The notes under the pieces: model-generated
Database searches by the model: none
Seen by the model: the letters and a program-made list of their open reading frames with translations, nothing else
What the model was told of the DNA's origin: nothing
Part shown: positions 9,046 through 16,475 of the stretch, one piece after another
Numbering within the stretch: the stretch's first letter is position 1
Layout: each line of letters begins with the position of its first letter
Source of the DNA: Latescibacteria bacterium UBA6620
GTDB lineage: Bacteria > Latescibacterota > UBA2968
Assembly (NCBI GenBank): GCA_002433075.1
Contig: DJHM01000011.1
Location: 234,048-298,047, forward strand
Length of the DNA: 64,000 bases
Direction: 5' to 3'
Made by a program: the position numbers and the translations under genes

Positions 9046-9753
9046 CTGAATTACAGACTCCACAGCGAACTCGCCCTGATCCTGGGCGCAATCCTGTTTC
9101 ATGGGTGTGGGGACCGTCGACCGACTGAGCCGGGACCTCTTTCCATCGAGGACCATACGCAGGTGCTGTTCTTCGGGACCGGCCGACTGGGCCGCAATGC
9201 CTGTCTCGGGACCCATTGGGTAACCTACCGCGAGGGTTCACGGATCGAGGTCATCCTCGGTTCCACCGTATGCCCTGAATGTCGTGACCTGGTCGCGACG
9301 GAAGTCGCCCGGGTGAACGACGCCGTCCAGGGCTATTTCGTCATGACCACCCGGCAGAGCGACGTCGTGCGCCCTCCCATCGAACCGGCAATCATCACCG
9401 TCGTTGTCCTTCCCATCCCCGAGCTCGTGGCTGACAGTATATGCGGAGATGGCGCCCTCGGCGCTTGTTCCCATCCCCTGTTCGACGACGGTTACCTCGA
9501 GGGAGGCGAGACGTTCTATCCCGCCAACGAAAACGTGTTCGACATAAACGAAATCGGACACCTGATCGGGCTGTGCCACGTCCATCCCGAATACGAACCG
9601 GGCGGGACGATGGCTGCTGTGGGAATCGATCGCAGTCGCGCCCGATTCAGTGATGAGGAGATGGAGGCGATCCGGCGCGTCTACTCCGCGGATCTCCCCA
9701 ACCGGGCGTCTGAGTCCGTCTTTCGGGAGCGCGGCCTCATCCCCGACAACTGA
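9046..9753 (+). CDS. Metzincin (M10)-like lipoprotein with altered zinc site
   Basis: The reading frame encodes a lipoprotein signal: LALILGAILFHGC with the lipobox Cys at codon 21 if a CTG at 9046 is the start (AAAGGA about 7 nt upstream). A GTG at 9163 also exists, but it would remove the signal. Near the C-terminus NEIGHLIGLCHVH followed by GTMA matches the metzincin pattern HExxHxxGxxH and the Met-turn, except that the first His is Asn (codon AAC, one base from CAC). The tail FSDEEMEAIRRVYS is typical of matrixin-like domains. It is probably a surface-anchored, possibly inactive or modified peptidase. The start codon is the main uncertainty. Confidence 0.55.
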   Translation: MNYRLHSELALILGAILFHGCGDRRPTEPGPLSIEDHTQVLFFGTGRLGRNACLGTHWVTYREGSRIEVILGSTVCPECRDLVATEVARVNDAVQGYFVMTTRQSDVVRPPIEPAIITVVVLPIPELVADSICGDGALGACSHPLFDDGYLEGGETFYPANENVFDINEIGHLIGLCHVHPEYEPGGTMAAVGIDRSRARFSDEEMEAIRRVYSADLPNRASESVFRERGLIPDN

Positions 9754-9767
9754 AACGAGGATCCTCC

Positions 9768-10595
9768 CTACGACTCCTGCCTCTGAATTGTATCCGCGCG
9801 ATTCCACAGGTAAGGAGCTTCGAGCATCCGACGAGCTTCCAGGCTCCAATCATCCTCACCGCTGGGCGACGTCCGAGGGTATCCGCCATCGGGTTCCTCA
9901 CGACCGTCTTCACGATAACGCCCCACGAAAGCCATATGACCCGGAGTGTAGCGGCAGAAAAGAGCTCGACGTTCGTGGTCCGCAGTCCACGGCAGGGTAC
10001 CGTGAGTGAGCGCTTCCGTAAAAATCACCGCCGCGCCAGCTTTCTGGGGGACGGGCTTCAACCACGGACCCGTTTCCTCAAAGGAAACGAAACTGGACGG
10101 GCAGGCAAAGTTGCTCTTATGACTGCCCGGCAACACGCAGAGTCCCCCATCCCCCTCGTCGACATCGCACAATGCGTATTCGACCACCAGAAGTTCGGAG
10201 CGGATTTGCCCGTCCACGACCTCGTAACGGATACCGGGTTGACGAGGCACCCCACCTCCGTGCAATTCGAAGGGCCCTCCACCTTCCCGCATCAGCATCG
10301 CGTGGCCGTGATCATAGCGAAATTGGCTACCTAGAAGGTCGGCCAGATAAGGAAGAATCCGCCTGTGGCCGATCAGTTGCCGAAAGGGTGCGGAGAACTG
10401 ATGAAGCGGTCCGGCTGAAATCTGGCGATCGCCATTTCTCCAGATGTCGAAGAATCCATCTTCGTATCCTGGCTCACGCCAGAGATCATACTCGTCCAGC
10501 TCTTCATTGAGAGTTTCAAGCTCCTGTCTCCGAAGCACGTCGTCGATCACCAGGAAGCCCTGAAGATCGAACAGATAGCGTTCTCTGTCGGTCAT
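9768..10595 (-). CDS. PhyH-family protein with HGG in place of HxD
   Basis: A 275-residue PhyH-like protein closely related to 19173-19967; both begin MTDRE(R/K)YLFD. The usual iron-binding H-x-D is H112-G-G114, at the normal spacing (about 45 residues) before LPGSHKSNF. The distal H198 (TEALTHGTLPW) and the 2-oxoglutarate Arg near 210 are kept. Loss of the carboxylate is the hallmark of iron/2-oxoglutarate halogenases (HxG/HxA), so a normal hydroxylase reaction is not assured. The start is ATG 10595; the gene is divergent from the sterol-desaturase-like gene and convergent with the metzincin-like gene. Confidence 0.87.
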   Translation of the reverse strand: MTDRERYLFDLQGFLVIDDVLRRQELETLNEELDEYDLWREPGYEDGFFDIWRNGDRQISAGPLHQFSAPFRQLIGHRRILPYLADLLGSQFRYDHGHAMLMREGGGPFELHGGGVPRQPGIRYEVVDGQIRSELLVVEYALCDVDEGDGGLCVLPGSHKSNFACPSSFVSFEETGPWLKPVPQKAGAAVIFTEALTHGTLPWTADHERRALFCRYTPGHMAFVGRYREDGREEPDGGYPRTSPSGEDDWSLEARRMLEAPYLWNRADTIQRQES

Positions 10596-10771
10596 ATCCC
10601 TCTCGGTTGCTGACCTTCGTAAGGATATCGGGGCGCAATGGCAAGGTAAACCCTTGACTGCGCTCTCAACTCTCTTTAGCCTATCTAATGGTACGAGTGA
10701 AAGTTGTGGCCGAACACCCTAGGCCGGATGGCTCCCAGTCTTGCCCCTTAACCTCTAAAGAGACCCAAAAA

Positions 10772-11839
10772 ATGGCATTGCCCGAAGAAGAACAATCGAC
10801 GGCTTCCCGCGTCCTCGACGATGGCACCGAAACTCGGGACGCGAAAGGCGAATGGACACCCCGCATTCTGGGCAAGACCATGCCTTTTTCGTGGCCGATT
10901 CAGCCCCAGAAACTCGGCAAGTTCTTCCTAGGATTCCCCGGGTTCCTCTGGCCGTTCGGCGCTGCCGCCTACTATGCCCTGGGCTATGTGACGTGGACCT
11001 ACCTTCAGCCCGGGGCCCACGACCCCGCGACCTTCAGCCAGCTGAGCTTCGACTGGATCTGGCCGATGTTCGTTCGAAACTACGTGATGCTGGCGATCGT
11101 CGGCACCACGCTGCACGGCATTCTCTACTGGCGACGTGTACAGGGGAAGCGCTTTAAATACAATTCTCGCTGGCCCGCCACCGACAGCAAGGCATTCCTG
11201 TTCAGGGATCAGGTCTGGGACAACGTTTTCTGGACGATGGTCAGCGGGGGGACGATCTGGACCCTCTATGAGGTTCTCATGCTGTGGGCCTACGGCAAGG
11301 GTTGGGCCCCCCTGATGACGTTCGCAGACAATCCGGTCTGGTTTGTCGTCCTCGCCTTCCTCCTCCCCTTCTGGCAGGACCTGCACTTCTACCTCGTTCA
11401 CCGGATTTCTCACTGGAAGTGGCTCTACGACAACGCCCACTACCTGCACCACCGCAACACCAACGTGGGACCGTGGTCGGGTCTCTCGATGCACCCCATC
11501 GAGCACCTGATCTACTTCACACGATGGGTCATCTTCTTCATCATCCCCTCACATCCGATCCATATGTTCTATGTGATGCAGCGCCCCGCGCTCAACCCGG
11601 CCCTGGGTCACACCGGGTTCGACCGACTCGTCCTCAAGGACGACAGCGAAGGCATCAGTATCGATACTTTCTTCCACTATCTCCATCACCGCTATTTCGA
11701 ATGCAACTACGGCACCTCCACGGTGCCGCTGGACCGATGGTTCGGCACCCTCCACGACGGCACCCCGGAATCGTACGAGAAAATGCGTCAGGCACGGAAA
11801 CTCCCAAAGGAAGCAGGAGAGGCTCCCGCCTCAGCCTAG
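10772..11839 (+). CDS. Sterol desaturase/fatty acid hydroxylase superfamily membrane protein
   Basis: A 355-residue integral membrane di-iron oxygenase. I start at ATG 10772 (MALPEEE); an upstream in-frame GTG at 10688 adds 28 poorly protein-like residues. Hydrophobic segments near residues 45-75 and 90-115 precede the His clusters LVHRISHWKWLYDNAHYLHH and, near the end, YLHHRYFECNYGT, the three-box histidine signature of this superfamily. Members hydroxylate or desaturate sterols, carotenoids or fatty acyl chains. The substrate is unknown; no sterol or hopanoid genes are adjacent. Confidence 0.88.
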   Translation: MALPEEEQSTASRVLDDGTETRDAKGEWTPRILGKTMPFSWPIQPQKLGKFFLGFPGFLWPFGAAAYYALGYVTWTYLQPGAHDPATFSQLSFDWIWPMFVRNYVMLAIVGTTLHGILYWRRVQGKRFKYNSRWPATDSKAFLFRDQVWDNVFWTMVSGGTIWTLYEVLMLWAYGKGWAPLMTFADNPVWFVVLAFLLPFWQDLHFYLVHRISHWKWLYDNAHYLHHRNTNVGPWSGLSMHPIEHLIYFTRWVIFFIIPSHPIHMFYVMQRPALNPALGHTGFDRLVLKDDSEGISIDTFFHYLHHRYFECNYGTSTVPLDRWFGTLHDGTPESYEKMRQARKLPKEAGEAPASA

Positions 11840-12043
11840 CCTGAAGTTTGCCGGGTCACCCAAGCGTAGGGGTTTACACCCCTCCGGCGAAGGGTGGGAT
11901 CTTCCCCCAAGCATGATCGGGCAGAGCAGATGCCCCCGTTGCAACCCGTAAGACCCCCATCCGCATATACGCCAGCTCGGTAACGGATCGCCCACGGAGA
12001 CAATCTACGCCTCGATTGGGTAAAGCTTCCCGTACGAATTGTG

Positions 12044-12072
12044 TTGACATTCACCTGGGCATTCTGCATAGT
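12044..12072 (+). promoter_or_regulatory. Sigma-70-type promoter candidate
   Basis: A perfect -35 box TTGACA (12044-12049) is followed by a 17-nt spacer and CATAGT (12067-12072), a 4/6 match to TATAAT. It points towards the genes at 12507 and 12938, with a long leader. The prediction rests on motif match only. Confidence 0.5.
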
Positions 12073-12083
12073 GTGCGCATCGA

Positions 12084-12103
12084 ATGTTTTATTAATAAAA
12101 CAT
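12084..12103. promoter_or_regulatory. Perfect 20-bp AT-rich palindrome, operator candidate
   Basis: The sequence ATGTTTTATTAATAAAACAT is its own reverse complement. It starts 12 nt after the predicted -10 box, that is at or just past the expected transcription start, where a bound repressor dimer would block transcription. The haem-linked genes downstream make an iron- or haem-responsive regulator possible, but the sequence is not a standard Fur box. Confidence 0.45.
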
Positions 12104-12506
12104 ATGAACACCACATATTACATTTGGGCGGTCCAGTTGTCTCTTTGCTCTTCGGTCTTCGTGTTCAGGGCGGCCGAAATCATAACCAAGGTCATTTGTA
12201 ACGATCCAGATGGGAGGATCTCCTGAGTGTTCGTGAGAACACCATTGCAGAACCTCCGGGCTATTCGTCACGGGGTTGCTCACTGCGACCGAAGACGACC
12301 ATCCTTGCGGGCGCAAGTTCCCTACTGCTATTGCTCTCGCCCGATGGTGTCTACCTGTGGGCGTGCGTCACGGCTGTGACGTTGTCAATAATGCTCTCCG
12401 AGGCCTACAGCAAGAGACACGTGCTACCACCTGCCGAACACAGCTCGCTTCGAGCGCGGTGGCAGCATCACAAGAAAGCTTTTCCCATAGAAGAGGAGGA
12501 ATCTGA

Positions 12507-12857
12507 GTGGAACCACTGTTCCTGTCTGAAAGGCAAGGCAAAAGACCCATGGGTGTCTATCTCTGCCACGCCAAGCGAATCCACGTCGTCTATGACTTCT
12601 TCGATGTCTGTCTCGGCCTGGAAGGGTTCAAGAAGCTGAGGGAAATGGTATCGAGCCTGCTGGTGGATCCCGGGTCCGCCTCCAGCTTCGCCCTGCACTT
12701 TGCCTGTGCAGGCATCTCCGTTCCCCTCGACGACCTCCTGACACTGAGAGGGGTCCTGGATGAAGCCATGGATCGCGTCGCCGAGCTCGAGCTGGAGGAT
12801 GAAACACGGAGCGATCCACACGTCGGCAACGACTGGTATGAAGTCGGCACCAACTGA
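12507..12857 (+). CDS. Hypothetical protein
   Basis: A 116-residue protein that I do not recognise. It begins at GTG 12507 behind a strong AGAGGAGGAA site, which is the best evidence that it is real. The first part (VYLCHAKRIHVVYDFFDVCL) suggests a small beta-rich core with two cysteines. The middle has LEGFKKLREMVSSLL, a likely helix, and the tail is acidic (AELELEDETRSD). There is no signal peptide or membrane segment. It lies upstream of the haem-monooxygenase-like gene by 80 nt on the same strand and may share its promoter. Confidence 0.6.
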   Translation: MEPLFLSERQGKRPMGVYLCHAKRIHVVYDFFDVCLGLEGFKKLREMVSSLLVDPGSASSFALHFACAGISVPLDDLLTLRGVLDEAMDRVAELELEDETRSDPHVGNDWYEVGTN

Positions 12858-12937
12858 AACCCACTCACCCCTTCGGTTGACCGAGACGACTCAATCACAC
12901 GCGATGAACCCATAGTACCTTTGAAAGAAGGCCGCCG

Positions 12938-13270
12938 TTGATTACGGTCGCGAACAGAATCTACGTACACCGCGACCACGCAGAGGCGTTCGAGGAGCGG
13001 TTTAGCAACCGCGCACATCTCGTTGACGGAATGCCTGGCTTCATATCGAACCAGGTCTTGCGTCCCACGACGGAGGGGGACCCCTACGTCGTCTTCACGC
13101 TCTGGGAGTCCAAGGAAGATTTCGAAGGGTGGGTCAGTTCGGACGCATTCCGGAAAGGACACGCGAAGTCAGGATCCCTCCCCAAGGGTGCATTCACCCA
13201 CGAAAACAAGCTGGAGATCCACGAGGTGTTTCTCGACTCGACTCGCCGCCAGGAAGAGGCGCGTGCGTGA
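12938..13270 (+). CDS. Antibiotic biosynthesis monooxygenase-domain protein (IsdG/HmoB-like)
   Basis: A 110-residue ABM-fold protein starting at TTG 12938. ITVANRIYVHRDHAEAFEER opens the ferredoxin-like fold, and the signature FTLWESKEDFEGWVSSDAF, then KGHAK, matches haem-degrading monooxygenases of the IsdG/HmoB type. That family opens haem to release iron. The role here is supported by the next gene: its stop overlaps the start (GTGA) of a hemin ABC transporter binding-protein fragment, so the two are translationally coupled. Other ABM proteins act on polyketides; the coupling favours haem. Confidence 0.83.
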   Translation: MITVANRIYVHRDHAEAFEERFSNRAHLVDGMPGFISNQVLRPTTEGDPYVVFTLWESKEDFEGWVSSDAFRKGHAKSGSLPKGAFTHENKLEIHEVFLDSTRRQEEARA

Positions 13271-13461
13271 AATCGATCCGAATGAGCCTTCTCTTTGCCT
13301 GCGTAGTGGGTCTGACCGCACCCGCGCAGCCCCAGGATCGCATACGGATCGTATCTATCGGTGGCGCGGTGACCGAAATCCTGTTCGCACTGGGCGCGGA
13401 ATCAGACATCGTAGACTGCGATTCCACAAGCGATTACCCTTCAGGGAACTGCCAAACATAG
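13267..13461 (+). pseudogene. Truncated hemin ABC transporter substrate-binding protein (HmuT-like N-terminus)
   Basis: Only 64 codons remain. The product has a signal peptide (SLLFACVVGLTAPAQ) followed by RIRIVSIGGAVTEILFALGA and DIVDCDSTSDYPSG. This is the N-terminal lobe start of HmuT/BtuF-type binding proteins, normally about 270-300 residues. The frame ends at TAG 13459-13461, and no permease or ATPase follows; a nitroreductase gene begins 46 nt on. The GTGA overlap with the monooxygenase gene is intact, which shows the 5' end is genuine and the rest was lost. Confidence 0.7.
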
Positions 13462-13507
13462 TGCCCACCATTACCTGATTGGTGTAGAATATAGAAAGGA
13501 GAGTTTC

Positions 13508-14086
13508 GTGAGTGTCAAAGTGACCACAAATCCTACGATCGATCTTCTACTTAAGCGTCGTTCGCTGGTCGTTGCCAACATGACCAATCCCGGGCCTTCA
13601 GTCGAAGAACTGAGGATAATTCTTCGATGCGCAACACGAGTGCCGGATCACGGCAAGCTGACCCCCTGGCGAATTTCAGTCATCCAGGGAAACGCGAGGA
13701 AAGAAGTGGGTCAGATCTGGGGCGACACGTTCAGGGAGAAAAACCCGGATGCCACTGAGGAACAGATTCAGGCAGAATATGAGCGTCCGGCACGTGCTCC
13801 GGTGATGCTGGTCGTCAGTACTAAAATCGAGAGTGACAGGGTTCCCGAGTGGGAACAGATCCTGTCCGGTGCAGCAGTCTGTCAGAACACGTTGGTGGCA
13901 GCAACAGCTCTGGGATACCACGCCCAGTGGCTTTCGGAGTGGCCCAACTACGACGACGACGTCAAGCGGGAGATGGGGCTGGCGCCCGAGGACCAGTTCC
14001 TAGGCTTCATCTACATTGGTACAGCCGAACGCCCCCCGGTGGAACGACCCAGACCTGAGCTATCCGACGTCGTCTCATACTGGTGA
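13508..14086 (+). CDS. Nitroreductase-family protein (YdjA-like)
   Basis: A 192-residue FMN-dependent nitroreductase-like protein, a usual length for the compact YdjA type. The start is GTG 13508 with AAAGGAG about 7 nt upstream. LLLKRRS near the start carries the FMN-phosphate-binding Arg-Arg-Ser. RVPDHGKLTPWRISVIQG is the typical second motif, and LVAATALGYHAQWLS then LAPEDQFLGFIYIGT mark the C-terminal half. These enzymes reduce nitro groups, quinones or enones with NAD(P)H. It converges with the enolase-superfamily gene. Confidence 0.9.
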   Translation: MSVKVTTNPTIDLLLKRRSLVVANMTNPGPSVEELRIILRCATRVPDHGKLTPWRISVIQGNARKEVGQIWGDTFREKNPDATEEQIQAEYERPARAPVMLVVSTKIESDRVPEWEQILSGAAVCQNTLVAATALGYHAQWLSEWPNYDDDVKREMGLAPEDQFLGFIYIGTAERPPVERPRPELSDVVSYW

Positions 14087-14126
14087 GTGCTCGTCAGATT
14101 CCTTACGAGATGTCTGGACTCGCGAG

Positions 14127-15230
14127 CTAATCAACAGACCTGGCAACAACGAGATCTTCGTTCAGCCGGAACCCGAGGCCCGGGCCCTCGGGCAGGATGA
14201 GATGACCATTCTCGACGCGGCTGGGCGGATAGAGCAGGTCGTTTTCCCATTCGTTTTTTGGTGCACCTCCAGCATACTCCTGATAGAGCAGGTTCGGGAC
14301 CGTCGCACACACGTGTGAGGCCGCTCTCGTGACGACCGGTCCACACCAGTTGTGAATGGCAATGTCGACGCCGTAGACTTGCGCCAGCGATGCGGTCTTG
14401 CAGCTCTCGAGGATCCCGCCGTTCGTACCAGTCTCAGGCTGGAAGTAAGCCAGAGCGCCGCTGTCCAACACAGCCTTCGCTTCCGCCCGGGAACACGTGA
14501 GCTCGCCGGTGGCCAGTGGGATGGACGTGGCATCCGCAATTCGTCTCAGCAGGTCTGGATCGTCTTCTGTTGGCGCCTCGAAGAAAAGGATGTCCAGCGG
14601 CTCTAGGGCTTCGGCGGCCATCAACGCGCCCTCCAGACTGAAGCGGTTGTGTGCATCGATGGCCAGCCGATAACCGTCACCGACGGCGTTGCGCACCTGC
14701 TCCACCCGTGCGATCTGGCTCGCCAACTCGCGCGGGTCAGGCGTTCCACGGCCCTCGAATGGATCCCATTTGAACATCTCGAAACCCGCTTCTTTGGCCG
14801 CAACAATTCGTTCGACCCTCTCTCCCCAGTCGTCAGCTCCATCGAAGACTCCGTGGTCTGCGTAAAGGGGGATGGCCTGTCGCCGCTGTCCGCCCAGCAA
14901 GGCGCAGACCGGAAGCTCTGCGACCTGTCCCAGAATGTCCCAGAGAGCGATTTCCAACGCCGACACTGCTGCGCACGCTTCGCGGCCATCCGCAATCGGG
15001 AGAAAGCGATCGACGAAAGACTCGATCGCCAGCGGATCGCCCCCGACCAGCTCCTGGCCAATTGACACGATGTGGTTCCGTACGGCGTTGGCTTCTCCCC
15101 GCCAGGTGAACCCTTCCCCGATTCCTTCAATACCCTGATCGGTCTGAACCTTGACCATTACCCATTCGCCATAGCCTCGGGTCGCCTGAATCGTGACGGG
15201 CACAACGTTACGAATCCGTATCTGACTCAT
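14127..15230 (-). CDS. Enolase-superfamily sugar-acid dehydratase (mandelate racemase/galactonate dehydratase type)
   Basis: A 367-residue enzyme from ATG 15230 (MSQIRIRN), which has GAGGAAAGAG upstream; the frame extends 27 codons further but without a better site. Metal ligands are visible as Asp in LAIDAHNRF, Glu in FFEAPTED and Glu in LATGELTC. Candidate acid/base residues are the His in DAHNRF and in IAIHNWCGP, and FKWDPF carries the Lys. This pattern fits acid-sugar dehydratases of the galactonate/gluconate group. Substrate unknown. The N-terminal capping domain ends near residue 115, with the barrel after it. Confidence 0.88.
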   Translation of the reverse strand: MSQIRIRNVVPVTIQATRGYGEWVMVKVQTDQGIEGIGEGFTWRGEANAVRNHIVSIGQELVGGDPLAIESFVDRFLPIADGREACAAVSALEIALWDILGQVAELPVCALLGGQRRQAIPLYADHGVFDGADDWGERVERIVAAKEAGFEMFKWDPFEGRGTPDPRELASQIARVEQVRNAVGDGYRLAIDAHNRFSLEGALMAAEALEPLDILFFEAPTEDDPDLLRRIADATSIPLATGELTCSRAEAKAVLDSGALAYFQPETGTNGGILESCKTASLAQVYGVDIAIHNWCGPVVTRAASHVCATVPNLLYQEYAGGAPKNEWENDLLYPPSRVENGHLILPEGPGLGFRLNEDLVVARSVD

Positions 15231-15399
15231 CGCTCTTTCCTCACAGTGGAAACTCGCTTCGTGTCGACCGCATCCAGCTATCTCCCACAACGAAACGATG
15301 ATAGCCCTCACCCACCCAGGTCGTCAAACCAGTGGGAGGATCTCTTGTTTCCCACCCACCGGTCCCTAACTTGTAGACCAGAAAAGGAGGTCCCAAACG

Positions 15400-15640
15400 A
15401 TGAAGACTCTGGCTCAACTAGTGATGACTGTCCTCGGCTGCCTCGCGTTCCTGGTGGAAACCAGGGCAGAGGAACTCAGGGTGGCATTCGGACAGGGTCG
15501 CCCACCGTTTGTCTACGAAGTTGATGGGATGTGGGAGGGCTTTGAAATCGATATCGTCCGGGAAGTCCTCGCGGTCAGGGGGCACTCGATCGAAGCGAAG
15601 CGACACTTCCCCAACACCAAGCTGGCCAGGGTTGTGAAAC
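15400..15640 (+). pseudogene. Truncated family-3 solute-binding protein, N-terminal fragment
   Basis: A clean 5' end: AGGAGGT 7 nt before ATG 15400, a signal peptide (AQLVMTVLGCLAFLVETRA), then LRVAFGQGRPPFVYEVDG and WEGFEIDIVREVLAVRG. This is the start of a polar-amino-acid-type periplasmic binding protein, normally about 250 residues. After about 80 codons the homology stops at TKLARVV and the frame runs on to 16443 only as the antisense of mutM. The 3' two thirds are missing, with the join near 15640. No transporter partner is nearby. Confidence 0.66.
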
Positions 15641-15657
15641 CTCATCCGACCCCACGA

Positions 15658-16452
15658 TCAATGCTGAAGATCGGGTACCCAGGCGGTTGTTCTCCCCCCG
15701 ACCTCATCGAAAACCACCTTTTCTCCGCTCCTGGTTACCGCATCCGCCGACCTGCCCCATCTGACGTGGAAAAGCCAGCTCTTGGGGAACCGGTCCGAGT
15801 CCGCGTCCACCGATACGGCCTTCTTGATGACGCTCATCACCGCGCTCCGAAGCCGCTTCACCTCTTCCCAATCGAGCGATTGCGCCGGACGGCGAGGCGC
15901 GATTCCCGACCTGAACAGAACTTCGTCGGCGATCCAGTTACCCACCCCGGCCACGAAGGACTGATCGAGGAGCAGCGCTTTGATGGGTCCCCGCCGGCCC
16001 GCGAGCCGTTCTCGCAGTTGACGCGCGGAGATCGGGGCGATCAGGGGGTCGAACCCAAGCTCACTGATCGGGGGTTCTGTTTCCGGGTCCCCCACGAGCC
16101 GGATTCTGCCCAGCCGTCGGCGATTGTCGTAGACCACACGCCCTGTGGCCGTAACCAGATCGAGCTTCACGTATCTCTCGCGCGGCTCGGTTGGCTGAAG
16201 CGCCTCGAACCGACCCGTCATTCCGAAATGAAAAACCGGGTGCGGTGGACGATCGAGGATGATCCACGCGTACTTCCCCCGTCGATCCGTACCCACAACC
16301 CGACGCCCTTTCAGCTTCCCCGACAGCGTGCGTGGCGCCACTCCCGATATCACAATTCGGTCATCGGCCGCCCAGACTTTTTCGATTCGCTCACCGGAGA
16401 GAACGCGCTCCGCGATCCGGCGGAACGATTCAACTTCAGGTAACTCTGGCAC
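15658..16452 (-). CDS. mutM: Formamidopyrimidine-DNA glycosylase, zincless-finger type
   Basis: A 264-residue base-excision-repair enzyme that removes oxidised purines such as 8-oxoguanine. MPELPEVE supplies the catalytic Pro2 and Glu3, K60 (in TDRRGKYAWI) is the conserved lysine, GVGNWIADEVLFRSGI is the helix-two-turn-helix core, and GRTT near the end carries the DNA-phosphate Arg. The C-terminus has no cysteines: WGRSADAVTRSG...GGRTTAWVPDLQ replaces the four-Cys zinc finger. Zincless fingers are known in plant and fungal FPG enzymes and in NEIL1, so it is probably active. It overlaps the end of the truncated binding-protein frame only as antisense. Confidence 0.9.
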   Translation of the reverse strand: MPELPEVESFRRIAERVLSGERIEKVWAADDRIVISGVAPRTLSGKLKGRRVVGTDRRGKYAWIILDRPPHPVFHFGMTGRFEALQPTEPRERYVKLDLVTATGRVVYDNRRRLGRIRLVGDPETEPPISELGFDPLIAPISARQLRERLAGRRGPIKALLLDQSFVAGVGNWIADEVLFRSGIAPRRPAQSLDWEEVKRLRSAVMSVIKKAVSVDADSDRFPKSWLFHVRWGRSADAVTRSGEKVVFDEVGGRTTAWVPDLQH

Positions 16453-16475
16453 GCTTCACTCCAGTTTCGCTCCCG

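Larger units (their letters stand above)
11840..12506. other. Long intergenic region with promoter and dyad
   Basis: This 667-nt region has no gene I can support. It contains a small inverted repeat just after the desaturase gene (AGGGGT-TTAC-ACCCCT, about 11868-11883), a strong promoter candidate (12044-12072) and a 20-bp perfect palindrome (12084-12103). On the minus strand a short open stretch (12092-12316) has a protein-like patch (GDPPIWIVTNDLGYDFGR) that could be a gene remnant, but I could not assign it. Confidence 0.45.
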
